Notes under the pieces: model-generated
Database searches by the model: none
Told to the model about the DNA's origin: nothing
The model's input: the letters and a program-made list of their open reading frames with translations, nothing else
In this document: in pieces, positions 36,660 through 46,446 of the stretch
Layout of the letters: each line of letters opens with the position of its first letter
Numbering within the stretch: position 1 is the stretch's first letter
From: a bacterium
GTDB lineage: Bacteria; Electryoneota; Electryoneia; Electryoneales; Electryoneaceae
Direction of reading: 5' to 3'
NCBI GenBank assembly: GCA_019912845.1
Contig: JAIOHU010000128.1
Location: 1 to 61,038, forward strand
Length of the DNA stretch: 61,038 nucleotides
Made by a program: the position numbers and the translations under genes

Positions 36660-36815
36660 ACAGCCGATGAGATGGCTAATTTAGTGGATCAATTCATTCA
36701 AAAGATTGATTGGCCCTGGATTCATCCAGGGTCTAACAGACCCATGGCTAGAGTTATTAAACATTGGACAAGTCCAATGCCATCAGTCAAAGCATATAAG
36801 TTGATCCACCAGTTG
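36660..36815. repeat. Diverged inverted relative of the polA-upstream repeat
   Basis: The reverse complement aligns with about 4117-4226. It shares the block CATTGGACTTGTCCAATG and the palindrome CCCTGGATTCATCCAGGG. It lies just upstream of the pseudo-kinase gene. The stretch from here to the intron (36816-36972) shows no gene. Confidence 0.75.
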
Positions 36816-36972
36816 AAAATACAAAACTTTTGGGGAGAATGGAAAGCGGAGGTAACGTTTCACTAGTCTGATGATGGATACCTCTTGCTTTATGTATCTG
36901 CTGGAAAGATTCTACACAATACTGATTATTGTGTCTGTCCAATTTGTGATACCTGAAGCAAGCTTCAGGCCA

Positions 36973-38847
36973 GTGCGTCTACAAGCTTGTTTGTTCTTCA
37001 GGGTGTGAGTCCCTGTCAGTCATACACTCTCCGGTCTGAACCTGACTGTAACTGCGTCATCGTGAGGTGGGGTGGGGAGCAACAGAAAGGGCATGACCAG
37101 TCCGTAGGATAACGAAGGCGTTTCGGCTCTATGAATCGGCGAGTTTACTGGCTATTGACGAAGCCTGATTCAGTATCGTTACAGTATTCCTGAATGGGAT
37201 ACTTAACCTTTCTGTCCATTTGCGACGGTGAGGGGTAGTGTGTTAAACCGATTGCAAAGGTTCATGGGGTGCTTGGTCACGGAATGGTCATATAAGGGAC
37301 ATTCAAGTGAAGTAGAGAGACCTGTACGATAAGGAGAGTTGTACAGGAGTCAGAGCTCCCATAGTAGTGTTGAAGCGTCTGTAATGGACGTTGAGCGAAG
37401 GGGGGCAGGAAGATGGATACGTGAAAGACAGGCATATGCAAGAACAACCGAACCGAGTGCCGCAGGCTACGCAAGACGGAGATATCCGTGATGATTGGTC
37501 ATGGGTGGAAGCATCAGTCTGGACAGATCGTATGTTGGCAACCCTGGTAAACGGGGTTAAAGGAGGTAAGTGGTACAGTCTTTGGGATAAAGTCTGGCGT
37601 ATGGAGACGTTGTTGCAGGCATTCCATCAGGTTGCTTCAAACAATGGTTCGCCTGGTGTTGATCATCAGACGATTGCTATGTTCGATAAGAATCTGCATA
37701 TGAATCTTGCAAATTTGTCTCAATCTTTGCGTGAGGGGACATATCGTCCACAATCGGTTAAACGTGTCTGGATTGACAAGCCTGGCAGTAAGCAGAAACG
37801 TCCGCTTGGCATTCCGACAGTCCGTGATCGTATTGTACAGACCGCATTGCGAATGGTGATAGAACCTATCTATGAGCATGATTTTTCTGATCGTAGTTAT
37901 GGTTTCCGTCCCGGACGCGGATGTAAGGATGCTCTTCGTGAAGTGCAACGACTTCTCGATGATGGTTATGTATGGGTATTGGATGCTGACCTTAAGAGTT
38001 ACTTTGACACCATCGATCAGGATCGTTTGCTTGAACTGGTTGGTGCGAAGGTGACTGATGGTGGTATTCTTCAACTTTTGCAGGATTATCTGAATCAGAC
38101 TGTGATGGATGGTTTGGAAGAGTGGCAACCGGAATCAGGTACGCCGCAAGGTGCTGTTATCAGCCCGCTTCTGGCAAACATCTTTCTGAACCCATTGGAT
38201 CATTTGATGGATGATCAGGGTTTTGCCATGATTCGTTATGCAGATGATTTTGTTATTCTGTGCCGATCTGAAGATGAGGCACAGGATGCACATCGTCGTA
38301 TAGCATCATGGACAACTGCTGTTGGTCTGATCTTACATCCTGAAAAGACCCATATAGTGGATGCCAGACAGAAAGGTGGGTTTGACTTTCTTGGCTATCA
38401 CTTCGAAAGCGGTAAACGTGTGCCTTCGAAGAAGAGCATGCGAAAGTTCAAGGACACTATCCGTCAAAAGACCAAACGTACCAACGGTCATAGTATGGAA
38501 TTCATTATCTATGATGTGAATCGTACAGTTCGTGGCTGGTTTGAATATTTCAAACACAGCCGCTGGTGGACATTCGATACATTGGATAAATGGATACGTA
38601 TGCGTTTGCGCAGCATATTACGTCGTCGATTGGGCAAACGTGGACGTGGTCGTGGAATCGACCACATAATGTGGCGAAACTCCTTCTTTGTCAATCTTGG
38701 GCTGTTCTCCATGTTTACAGCCAGGAAATTGGCTTGTCAATCCGCTAAGCGGTGAACTATCAACCGGAGAGCCGTGTGCGGGAGAACCGCACGCACGGTT
38801 CGGAGGGGGGAGGGAATGGGAATAAAACCATTCCTTCCTACCCCTAT
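36973..38847 (+). mobile_element. Group II intron
   Basis: The 5' end is placed at GTGCGTC (36973). The nearby hairpin AGGGTGTGAGTCCCT is the usual early domain I element; a GTGTGAG at 37003 is a less likely end. About 420 bases of structured RNA precede the reverse transcriptase gene in domain IV. After its stop comes domain V, starting GAGCCGTGTGCGG and ending CGCACGGTTCGG, with an AGC triad. Domain VI follows (GAATGG/CCATTC) with CCTACCCC holding the likely branch A. The 3' end is about 38847. Directly upstream is a hairpin, CCTGAAGCAAGCTTCAGG (36951-36968), the type of site preferred by terminator-targeting introns. It is intergenic. Subclass not assigned. Confidence 0.85.
37421..38755 (+). 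CDS. ltrA: Group II intron reverse transcriptase/maturase
   Basis: Multifunctional intron protein that aids splicing and copies the intron into new DNA sites. RT motifs in order are GSPGVDHQTI, YRPQSVKRVWIDKP, KRPLGIPTVRDRIVQTAL, DRSYGFRPGRGCKDAL, WVLDADLKSYFDTI and GTPQGAVISPLLANIFLN. The active site is YADD in MIRYADDFVIL, and FDFLGYHFESGKRVPSKKS closes the palm. The maturase domain follows (VNRTVRGWFEYFKHS). No HNH endonuclease is present. The GTG at 37421 is the chosen start; a TTG at 37391 and an ATG at 37436 are alternatives. The frame is intact, so the intron may be active. Confidence 0.92.
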   Translation: MKDRHMQEQPNRVPQATQDGDIRDDWSWVEASVWTDRMLATLVNGVKGGKWYSLWDKVWRMETLLQAFHQVASNNGSPGVDHQTIAMFDKNLHMNLANLSQSLREGTYRPQSVKRVWIDKPGSKQKRPLGIPTVRDRIVQTALRMVIEPIYEHDFSDRSYGFRPGRGCKDALREVQRLLDDGYVWVLDADLKSYFDTIDQDRLLELVGAKVTDGGILQLLQDYLNQTVMDGLEEWQPESGTPQGAVISPLLANIFLNPLDHLMDDQGFAMIRYADDFVILCRSEDEAQDAHRRIASWTTAVGLILHPEKTHIVDARQKGGFDFLGYHFESGKRVPSKKSMRKFKDTIRQKTKRTNGHSMEFIIYDVNRTVRGWFEYFKHSRWWTFDTLDKWIRMRLRSILRRRLGKRGRGRGIDHIMWRNSFFVNLGLFSMFTARKLACQSAKR

Positions 38848-38892
38848 CACCGTCGCTGTTTCAAGTTGGTAAAATAGGTAGGTCTGAACCGA

Positions 38893-38916
38893 TGTCATTG
38901 CGAACGTAGTGAAGAC
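38893..38916. repeat. Fragment of the GTCATTGCGA repeat family (family B)
   Basis: GTCATTGCGAACGTAGTGAAG matches one end of the copies around purN. It lies between the intron and the hybrid kinase gene. Confidence 0.6.
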
Positions 38917-38949
38917 CATGAGGGCTTATACAGGAAAACGTATCCTTCA

Positions 38950-41703
38950 CTAACTGTCCAGAGCCTCCCGAATGGTAGAAGCCAAAACTCCTGACGAGAA
39001 CGGTTTCTGGATAAAATACATCCCATCGTCAAGTACCCCATTGTGGGCAATGATATCCGCTGTATAACCAGACATAAACAGGCATTTCAGCTTGGGATAT
39101 TGCTTTATCAGTTTGTCGGCCAGATCCCGTCCGTTCATCTTGGGCATTACGACATCGGTAATTAAAAGCTTGATTTCACCTGGATAGGTTTTCGCAAGCT
39201 GAAGAGCAACATCTGGTGCGTTTTCAGCCAAGACTTTATATCCTAGATTTTCCAGGATGCTCTTTGTCAACCTGAGAACAGAGATCTCATCTTCCACCAA
39301 TAAAATCGTCTCTGTCCCACGCAAGAGGGGTTCAACTGCTCCTTCTTTAGCTGCTTTGCCAGCCTCATCAATAAACCGGGGCAGGTAGATATTGAAGATC
39401 GTCCCCTCGCCCGGCTCACTATAAACATCAATGAATCCCTCATTTTGTTTCACAGCTCCATACACCATAGCAAGTCCAAGCCCGGTGCCGACTCCAGTCG
39501 GTTTGGTGGTGAAGAATGGTTCGAAGAGTTTTTCCTGGGTGCTCGCATCCATACCGCAACCATTATCACTCACGTTTAACAGCACGTAATCACCGGGAAC
39601 AAATCCATTGTGCTCTTCACAAAATGAAGCATCAAGTGTAGTTGATTTTGTCGCAATGGTAATATTTCCGACTCCTGTGATGGCATCCCTGGCATTCACG
39701 CAAAGGTTGACAAGCACTTGGTCAATTTGTGAGGGGTCAACCTTCACAGGCCAGAGGAGCTTTCCTGGTCGCCATGTGAGTTTAATATTTTCACCGATTA
39801 ACCGTCGAAGCATTGTGAGCATACTTTCAAGGACTTCATTTAAGTCAATCGACCTGGGAGCGATAGTCTGTTTGCGGGCATAAGCCAATAACTGTTGCGT
39901 TAGTTTTGCTGAGCGTTGAGCTGCATTGCGGATTTCCTTAAGATTTTCTGCCAATGGATTATTTTTGTCGACCAGATCCAAAGCAAATTCAGCATTTCCG
40001 AGGATCACCATTAGCATATTGTTAAAGTCATGTGCAACTCCGCCAGCCAAACGACCTACAGATTCCATCTTTTGAGCCTGATGCAGTTGGGATTCATACT
40101 TTTCTTTCTCTTCGGTCATCTTTTTGTGTTCGGTGATATCATCAAGAACAGCAACAACTCCGGTAATTGCTCCACTCGAATCCTTCAATGGAGCGGCACT
40201 GATTGAGAGCATAACACGCGGACCATCAGGTTTCACAATTGCCTGCTCAATTCCAATGACCGGACCACCTGATTTCATCACTTGGACAAATGACTGTTCC
40301 TCATCAGGGAAAGGATCACCAGCAAGGGTTGTATGATCCCAGTCGGGAGAATCGTAAGTGCGATCTTTCAAATCACTCAAGGAGAGTCCAAGGATACGTT
40401 CTGCGAAGGGATTGGCAAAGGTGATAGCTCCAGAGGGGTTCACGACGACAATCCCCATAGGTGAGTTGATTGTAATCAATTCCAGCAGATTCCGCTCATC
40501 TGCAAGTGCGTTTATAGCTTTTCTACGTTCACTAATATCTTGAACAAAAGCGACAAAATAGCCACCCTCTTCAGAAAGGTACTTGGCACTGATTTCCACA
40601 TCGAAAATGCTCCCGTCTTTTCGATTGTGTCGACTCTCGAAACGATCTTCGCCCTTTTCTATGATGTTCTTAATAAATGTGGCAGTGTCTTGACAATCTT
40701 CATTTACATCCAGGTCGAAAATTGACATGCTCAGCAATTCCTGCTCGCTGAAACCTGTCATCTGGCAGTAACCCTCATTGACCTCTTTTAGTTGACCCTT
40801 TGTATCAGCCCGCCAGAAACCGTCCATGGCTGTCCTGAGAATCGTCCTGTTCCGCTCTTCACTTGCCTGGAGTGCCAACTCACCCAATTTCCGTTCAGTG
40901 ATGTCGGATATGATTCCATGCCACAATGTCCCGCCATCCTCTGTCCGTTCCGGTTGCGCCTGGGACCAGCGCCACCGCAATCCCTGACGAGGAAGGATTA
41001 CCCTGAATTCACAATAGAAAGTGTCCAACGTTCTGGAAGATTCAAAGATAGCTTCGCTTACGAATTCTGCGTCTTCAGGATGCAGGCGTCCAAAGACAGG
41101 AGTAGCATCTTCCCTGACCTCATCGGGAGTGACTTCGTAAATATCATTCATGCCTGGACTCGACCAGGGAAAGGCGGAATGACCATCCGGATAGAGTCGA
41201 TATTGATAGATCACACCAGGGACAAGGCGGGCAAGGTTTGACAGTAGATTTTGACTCTTCTTCAGTTCTTCTTCTGCCGCCCTGTGTTCCGTGACATCTC
41301 TAATCATACCCTGTGTACCTGCCATCTGGCCATCACGCCAGATCAAGGAACTTCGCAATTCCCCGATGAAGAATCTTCCATCCTTACGTTTCATTGACAA
41401 TTGGAGTATGCTGCCTTCCAGGCCAGTTTCAAATACTTTCTGAAATTCCCCCATTGCTCGAGGGATATCCTCTTCAGAAAGAAATGTTGTAAATCGTTGT
41501 CCGGTCATCTCCTCGGCGGTGAAACCAAACACTTCATGCACTGAGGAAGACAAAAAGGTGATTACTCCCTGGCAATCTGTAGTATAGACGACATCCTTCA
41601 TGTTCTCGGTCAGGGTGCGATATAGTTCCTCGCTACGCCTTAAAGCCTCTTCCGCGCGATTTCGGTCAGTCATATCCTTATGGCTACTCAAGATTCCATC
41701 CAC
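38950..41703 (-). CDS. Multi-PAS hybrid sensor histidine kinase
   Basis: A 917-residue soluble signalling kinase without membrane segments. Four PAS domains lie at about 25-140, 150-270, 285-400 and 405-530, each closed by a PAC phrase such as [23 protein letters not shown] and LDDITEHK. The histidine box is [20 protein letters not shown]. The ATPase boxes are [21 protein letters not shown] and [15 protein letters not shown]-terminal receiver has the acidic pair VEDE, phospho-Asp in LLITDVVMP and Lys in FIQKPF. All key residues are present. The GTG at 41703 immediately follows an in-frame TGA, and the protein begins in the tail of a PAC motif ([20 protein letters not shown]), so the 5' end may be truncated. 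An ATG at 41673 is an alternative start. Confidence 0.92.
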   Translation of the reverse strand: MDGILSSHKDMTDRNRAEEALRRSEELYRTLTENMKDVVYTTDCQGVITFLSSSVHEVFGFTAEEMTGQRFTTFLSEEDIPRAMGEFQKVFETGLEGSILQLSMKRKDGRFFIGELRSSLIWRDGQMAGTQGMIRDVTEHRAAEEELKKSQNLLSNLARLVPGVIYQYRLYPDGHSAFPWSSPGMNDIYEVTPDEVREDATPVFGRLHPEDAEFVSEAIFESSRTLDTFYCEFRVILPRQGLRWRWSQAQPERTEDGGTLWHGIISDITERKLGELALQASEERNRTILRTAMDGFWRADTKGQLKEVNEGYCQMTGFSEQELLSMSIFDLDVNEDCQDTATFIKNIIEKGEDRFESRHNRKDGSIFDVEISAKYLSEEGGYFVAFVQDISERRKAINALADERNLLELITINSPMGIVVVNPSGAITFANPFAERILGLSLSDLKDRTYDSPDWDHTTLAGDPFPDEEQSFVQVMKSGGPVIGIEQAIVKPDGPRVMLSISAAPLKDSSGAITGVVAVLDDITEHKKMTEEKEKYESQLHQAQKMESVGRLAGGVAHDFNNMLMVILGNAEFALDLVDKNNPLAENLKEIRNAAQRSAKLTQQLLAYARKQTIAPRSIDLNEVLESMLTMLRRLIGENIKLTWRPGKLLWPVKVDPSQIDQVLVNLCVNARDAITGVGNITIATKSTTLDASFCEEHNGFVPGDYVLLNVSDNGCGMDASTQEKLFEPFFTTKPTGVGTGLGLAMVYGAVKQNEGFIDVYSEPGEGTIFNIYLPRFIDEAGKAAKEGAVEPLLRGTETILLVEDEISVLRLTKSILENLGYKVLAENAPDVALQLAKTYPGEIKLLITDVVMPKMNGRDLADKLIKQYPKLKCLFMSGYTADIIAHNGVLDDGMYFIQKPFSSGVLASTIREALDS

Positions 41704-42351
41704 TCAGTTTTTGTTGGATTTCAGCAATTTCAGTGATTTCTTCATAGTACGATGAATTCACTAAAATCTCTTGTCGAAAATGATTATAAATGGTTCAGCT
41801 CTCGATATCTTGTTGCCACGGCATCGGCTTTCAAATCTTCAACGTAATAAGAAGAGATGAGACTGTTGTTTTCCTGACTAGACAGCAGCTTTCCCGTGGG
41901 ATACAGCCCCCGAAATATCTGCTTCGTGAAAATGAATCAATCTATAGCCAGGAATTCTTCAAACAACTTAACTCAATGCGTTTCACACAGATTCTTACTG
42001 CCTTTAGAAAACTAATTCTGAGTAGATTCACTTCTTGCAAAAATATCCAAAGAGCTCCCCTCTACATGCTCCCTTGTTCATTTACTCTGCTATTACTTCC
42101 GAAGTTGGCTGCGACCATCAGGTAGGTTAATTGAGAATAAGTATAACGTTGTGAACAGGCTATTGTCAAGGCAGAATTACTTGTCATTTTTACATGGGAA
42201 TACGGGAAGGATTGATATACATCTTGGGCATCAATTAACAAATGTGGTTTGTTATAATTCCAGCCACCGCGCTATGCAATATTCGCCCTATCCTGGGCTG
42301 TGATAGCTTGGAGACGTGCTCTTTGGATGCATTACCTCAGGTTACCTTTGC
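41704..42351. other. 648-base gap without a confident gene
   Basis: No complete gene could be supported on either strand. On the minus strand a start-less stretch (41784-41936) reads protein-like, ending VEDLKADAVATRYRELNHL. A second, in another frame, reaches the kinase gene ([20 protein letters not shown]). These may be remnants of a gene once upstream of the kinase. Codon structure is weak. Confidence 0.4.
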
Positions 42352-43413
42352 TCATTCCCGGGATGCAATATCCTTTGCTACCATTGACATAATTTCAGAA
42401 ATTACCTGCTCCGGCAGCAGCTTTTTCATGCAGTCGTGATGTTTCAAAGGGCATTCGTGGGTGCCGTGAATGGAACAGGGACGGCAATCGAGTTTCAGCC
42501 CCAGCACACGATCATTCTTTCCAGTTGGTGCGAAGCCGAACTCGGGAACAGTCGGGCCGAAGATGGCGAGTACCGGGGTGTTCATGGCTACCGCCATGTG
42601 GAGCGGAGCAGTATCGCCAGTGACAAGCAGACGTGAATGCGAAAGTAGATGTGCTGAACCAAGTGCGCTGAGTTTCCCAGCGGCTGAATGGACTCCTGAG
42701 CCGGACATTCTGACAATGGTATCACAAAGATTCTCGTCGTTTTTCCCACCAACCAGCACGACTTTTGCATCAACTTTTTGAACCAGTTTGGTTGCAACCT
42801 TCTGCCAGTAAGGTGCAGGGTAACGTTTTGTCTCCCAGACTGATCCTGGTGCAATCGCAAAAAACTCACCGGATTCCAGCTTTTGTTCCTTCATCCAATT
42901 TTCCGTTTCAGAGATTGCCTGTGCGTCAGGATAGAGCACTGGTTGAAGCGAAGGAGGAGTTATTCTCAAAGGCAGCAGTAGATCGAGGTTACGGAGGCGT
43001 TCATGCTTTTTAAGATCACGTACTATAGACTTAGTGTACAATTTCTGACCGGGAGTACCCTGGAAGCCAATACGTTCTGTTATCCCTGCCAGCCAGACAA
43101 GTAAAGCGCTACGGATGGAGCGATGGGGAATAAGCGCAAGGTCACACTTCTGTGCGCGGAGCTGACGTACGATTTGAAGCATGCCGAGAATCCCACGTTG
43201 CCTTCCTCGTTTCTCATAGGATATGAGTTTGTGTATCAGAGGATGATTTCGCAGGATGGAGGCGGCGTTGGCATTCGCAACAACTGTTATTTTCGCATCA
43301 GGATAAAATTGATTTACTGCTTGAAGTAGCGGAGTGGTGAGAATCAGATCGCCAAGAAATGCGGTCTGGAAGATACATATACTGGTGAAATGGTTTTGGT
43401 GGCTTGAACTCAC
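42352..43413 (-). CDS. GT9 family glycosyltransferase (heptosyltransferase-like)
   Basis: Predicted cytoplasmic, membrane-associated enzyme that adds an ADP-heptose-type sugar to the LPS core. It has 353 residues. GT9 features are the start IFQTAFLGDLILTTPLLQAV, the centre FAIAPGSVWETKRYPAPYWQ, VVLVGGKNDENL and the donor-site segment VTGDTAPLHMAVAMNTPVLA followed by FGPTVPEFGFAP. It resembles WaaF/RfaF more than WaaC, but the acceptor cannot be told. It lies about 80 bases downstream of the TsaC-phosphatase fusion, same direction. Confidence 0.9.
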   Translation of the reverse strand: MSSSHQNHFTSICIFQTAFLGDLILTTPLLQAVNQFYPDAKITVVANANAASILRNHPLIHKLISYEKRGRQRGILGMLQIVRQLRAQKCDLALIPHRSIRSALLVWLAGITERIGFQGTPGQKLYTKSIVRDLKKHERLRNLDLLLPLRITPPSLQPVLYPDAQAISETENWMKEQKLESGEFFAIAPGSVWETKRYPAPYWQKVATKLVQKVDAKVVLVGGKNDENLCDTIVRMSGSGVHSAAGKLSALGSAHLLSHSRLLVTGDTAPLHMAVAMNTPVLAIFGPTVPEFGFAPTGKNDRVLGLKLDCRPCSIHGTHECPLKHHDCMKKLLPEQVISEIMSMVAKDIASRE

Positions 43414-43493
43414 ACTTGCTCTTTTCAGTTATGGTGAGTGAGGGATACTGGATTCCTTCAGTTTCCAGAACACTCGGGAAGGATGACTGCAAA

Positions 43494-44588
43494 CTATATG
43501 ATTACCTTTTCCAGTAGGTGGGGGACAATCCGTTCGACCTGGGTTTCGATTTGAGTAATACACTCCCGATAAATCTCCATACTCTGACCAAATGGATCAT
43601 CAACACCAAACTGCCCATCAACCAACTGCTCCGGGTAAGAGGTAAAGAGGTATACTTTTCCAGTCTCCTCGGGAAACATATCATGCAAATCGCCGAGATG
43701 ATCAGCGGTCATGGCAAGTACGATATCAGCCCACTCCATGAGATTTTTAGTAACTCGTCTACTGCGATGGGTGGCGAGGTCATAACCAATTTCTTTGCTC
43801 ACTTCAATCGCAAAAAGCGATGCTCTATCGCCGTTTCTTGCAATGGTTCCGGCACTTCTAAACAGGAATTTTTCAGGTGCTTTTTCTTTCAACTTCTGGG
43901 ACAGCATCTTTTCAACCACCGGACTGCGGCAGATATTCCCACTACAGACCACAAGAACATTCATCCGTTCCTGCTTGCCTGCAGCTTCACTGAGACGTGA
44001 ACGCAGCACAACTGACCCACCCGGAGTCCATCGTTTGACCTCAGATGGATTCCCCTGTAACGGTTCAATCTCCAGCACAACACCGTCAACTTCTTCGACC
44101 AGACCGGGATCAAGGTCTTCTCCACGAATTACTGGTGGTTGACCGTGACGGTTTGCTGAAGTCGAAATTATGGGGTCATGTAGTGCGGTAGTGATTGCAC
44201 GCAGGAGTGGGTGTGAAGGAATTCGGATACCCAGAGTATTATCATCACCAGTCATGTGATCAGGGACAGTGGATTTTGCTGGCAACACCCATGTCACAGC
44301 ACCTGGCCATGAATCGACAATTTTCTGTAACTCCTCATCGGCTTCCGGGAGTTTTACCCATTTGCCAACATCGACAACAGAGGAATAAACAGTGCTGAAT
44401 GGACGGTCGCCGTCAATTCGTTTGATCCGTTTTACCTTCTCAACCGCCGCAGCATTTCGTGCACTCGCATGAAGACCGTAGACAGTGTCTGTCGGGAGAA
44501 CGAGGACTTCCCCTCGTTCCAGACGATTGACAATTTCAATTACCAACCGATAGGGAGCTTCTCCCCTTTTCAGTTCCGCGATTACCAT
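43494..44588 (-). CDS. Fusion of threonylcarbamoyl-AMP synthase (Sua5/YrdC) and low-molecular-weight protein phosphatase
   Basis: A 364-residue two-domain cytoplasmic protein. Residues 1-200 are a YrdC/TsaC domain (LPTDTVYGLHASARNAAAV, PGAVTWVLPAKS, LGIRIPSHPLL, ISTSAN). It makes the threonylcarbamoyl-adenylate used for the t6A tRNA modification. Residues 209-364 are a low-molecular-weight phosphatase. The P-loop is Cys215-x5-Arg221 in VCSGNICRSP, and the general-acid Asp is in VDDPFG. Ile219 in the P-loop, rather than Thr, is the phosphotyrosine type, not the phosphoarginine type. Met209 could also start the second domain alone. It overlaps the lptE stop region by seven bases. Confidence 0.92.
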   Translation of the reverse strand: MVIAELKRGEAPYRLVIEIVNRLERGEVLVLPTDTVYGLHASARNAAAVEKVKRIKRIDGDRPFSTVYSSVVDVGKWVKLPEADEELQKIVDSWPGAVTWVLPAKSTVPDHMTGDDNTLGIRIPSHPLLRAITTALHDPIISTSANRHGQPPVIRGEDLDPGLVEEVDGVVLEIEPLQGNPSEVKRWTPGGSVVLRSRLSEAAGKQERMNVLVVCSGNICRSPVVEKMLSQKLKEKAPEKFLFRSAGTIARNGDRASLFAIEVSKEIGYDLATHRSRRVTKNLMEWADIVLAMTADHLGDLHDMFPEETGKVYLFTSYPEQLVDGQFGVDDPFGQSMEIYRECITQIETQVERIVPHLLEKVII

Positions 44589-45097
44589 CCCGACACCGTT
44601 TTATTAAGAATATCCTGTGACAATTTACCTATCGCCTCTTCAATGCCTTCATCACGTTGAGCGCGACTTCCGCCTCCGAAGGGATATACACCAAACCCGC
44701 TTATGCTCTCATCCAGGATGATCTTACCATCCTTAAGGTTCTCAAAGACGAGACGTACATGGAGAGTCACCTTATACTCCTCAACTGATTCATCCGCACG
44801 TACTGTAAATGGTTGATCTTCAACACGCATCAATGTGCCACGCAGGACACTGTCTGCAGCGTCCAGGTCACGAATCTTCAGAGAATTATCCCTTGTGAAT
44901 TGTCCAACCACCTCATCAGTCAGGGTTTCAACGATTCCGAATTCTGCGGTCTGATTTTCAAAGACCGGAATCGCGATGGACTTCACTCCACCCGGAAGAT
45001 TTCCGCTAAAGCTGTATATTCCGCAACTGCTGAACAGTAAAGGGAATGCAAAGGCACACAAAATTACAGTACGATATTTTATTGAAAGAGTTGACAT
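44582..45097 (-). CDS. lptE: LptE-family LPS-assembly lipoprotein
   Basis: Outer-membrane lipoprotein expected to plug the LptD translocon. It has 171 residues with lipobox LLFSSC. The mature start GIYSFSGNLPGGVKSIAIPV, then FENQTAEFGIVETLTDEV, is the conserved pattern of the LptE family in Bacteroidetes-like bacteria, where sequence similarity to the proteobacterial protein is slight. Together with the GT9 enzyme it shows the organism has an LPS outer membrane. Its stop overlaps the start of the TsaC fusion gene. Confidence 0.87.
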   Translation of the reverse strand: MSTLSIKYRTVILCAFAFPLLFSSCGIYSFSGNLPGGVKSIAIPVFENQTAEFGIVETLTDEVVGQFTRDNSLKIRDLDAADSVLRGTLMRVEDQPFTVRADESVEEYKVTLHVRLVFENLKDGKIILDESISGFGVYPFGGGSRAQRDEGIEEAIGKLSQDILNKTVSGW

Positions 45098-45291
45098 TTG
45101 GTTTTTAGTTTTTTACTCGCGAATAATATCGTTTTCCTTCAAGATTCACCTCACGTTTCCTTTAAGGAAACCCATTCTTGAAGAATGTTCAACTCAATTC
45201 CATCTGAAATAGAGTTTAAACTGAAAGGTAAGTGAAATTCAATAGCTGATACAAGATTCGTTGAATCTACAATTACTTGTTCTGTGAGCAT

Positions 45292-46434
45292 TTAGAGGTT
45301 GTATTCATTTATCTTACGGTAGAGAGTTCGTTCACTGATACCGAGAATTTTCGCAGCCGCTCTACGGTTTCCTTCAGTTTCATGGAGCACCTGACGGATT
45401 TGTTCACGTTCTATCTCTTCCAGTGTGGGGCGATCGGTAATATCGCTGTCTTCCATATAGGTCGCGGCTTCCGGCAGTGCGTCAGGGTAACGGTTCATCA
45501 TCAACACACGAATCAGCATCTCCTTGATCTCTTTAACATCTCGTCTTAAATCGAGAATAAGCTGGAGCAGGAGATCACCTTCGACTTCGGTACGATCACG
45601 CCGTAATACTGCCGGGAGGTTGTAACTGGTACGATCCAGTGCTCCTGCCTGTGGGAGGTGGCGACGAACTGCTTCGCCGTCTATAGGACCTTCATACTCC
45701 AGAGTAAGCAAGGTGCCAATGAAATGTTTCAGCTCACGGACATTCCCTTTCCACTCATGGTTTTTAAGAGCTTCCATGCCATCACGAAGTAAACGGGGAC
45801 GAGATATCTTATTTTCAACCGCAAATTCATTGGCAAATCGTTCAACAAGTGGGGGTATATCTTCGGGACGTTCACGAAGAGGTGGAAGTTGAATCTCCAC
45901 TGCCTTCAAGCGAAAATATAAATCCTCCCTGAACTTTCGCTCTGCAACTGCTTTTGTGAGATCACGGTTGGTTGCCGATATTACACGAACATCAGCATGC
46001 ATCGGTTTGGTTCCACCAACGCGGAAGTATTCTCCACTCTCCAGTGCCCGTAACACTTTCACCTGCATTTGCAGAGGCATATCGCCTACTTCATCGAGGA
46101 AGATTGTGCCACCATGAGCACGTTCAAAATAGCCTTTATGCTGCTTCTCCGCACCGGTAAAACTGCCACGTTCATGGCCAAACACTTCACTTTCAAAAAG
46201 TCCTTCAGGAATAGCACCGCAGTTTACCGGCACAAATGCGGCATCACGTCGTGGCGAGAAATCGTGAATCATCCGAGCGACAACCTCTTTGCCAGTTCCC
46301 GATTCACCTTGCATAAGAACGGATATTTTTGTGCCAGCAATACGCCTGACAAGCAAACGTACCTGGGCAATAGCGTCGCTATATCCTGTTAAACGATCCA
46401 ATACTCCTAATTGTAGATTTTCTTCGCTGGTCAT
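45292..46434 (-). CDS. Sigma-54-dependent transcriptional activator without receiver domain
   Basis: AAA+ enhancer-binding protein of 380 residues that opens RpoN promoters. It has essentially no N-terminal sensor, only about 15 residues before the AAA+ domain. Walker A is GESGTGKE (43-50). The sigma-54 contact loop reads GSFTGA (90-95) rather than GAFTGA. Walker B is GTIFLDEVGDM (109-119). Downstream are RFREDLYFRLKAVEI, WKGNVREL and a Fis-type helix-turn-helix, AAKILGISERTLYRKI. A helical linker of about 80 residues precedes the HTH. Activity is probably set by its level or a partner protein. Confidence 0.93.
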   Translation of the reverse strand: MTSEENLQLGVLDRLTGYSDAIAQVRLLVRRIAGTKISVLMQGESGTGKEVVARMIHDFSPRRDAAFVPVNCGAIPEGLFESEVFGHERGSFTGAEKQHKGYFERAHGGTIFLDEVGDMPLQMQVKVLRALESGEYFRVGGTKPMHADVRVISATNRDLTKAVAERKFREDLYFRLKAVEIQLPPLRERPEDIPPLVERFANEFAVENKISRPRLLRDGMEALKNHEWKGNVRELKHFIGTLLTLEYEGPIDGEAVRRHLPQAGALDRTSYNLPAVLRRDRTEVEGDLLLQLILDLRRDVKEIKEMLIRVLMMNRYPDALPEAATYMEDSDITDRPTLEEIEREQIRQVLHETEGNRRAAAKILGISERTLYRKINEYNL

Positions 46435-46446
46435 TTATCTGATGTC

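Noticed and set aside
41790..42125. 111-codon plus-strand frame in the gap upstream of the hybrid kinase
   Set aside because: No recognisable features and no ribosome site; the minus strand reads somewhat more protein-like but is broken too.
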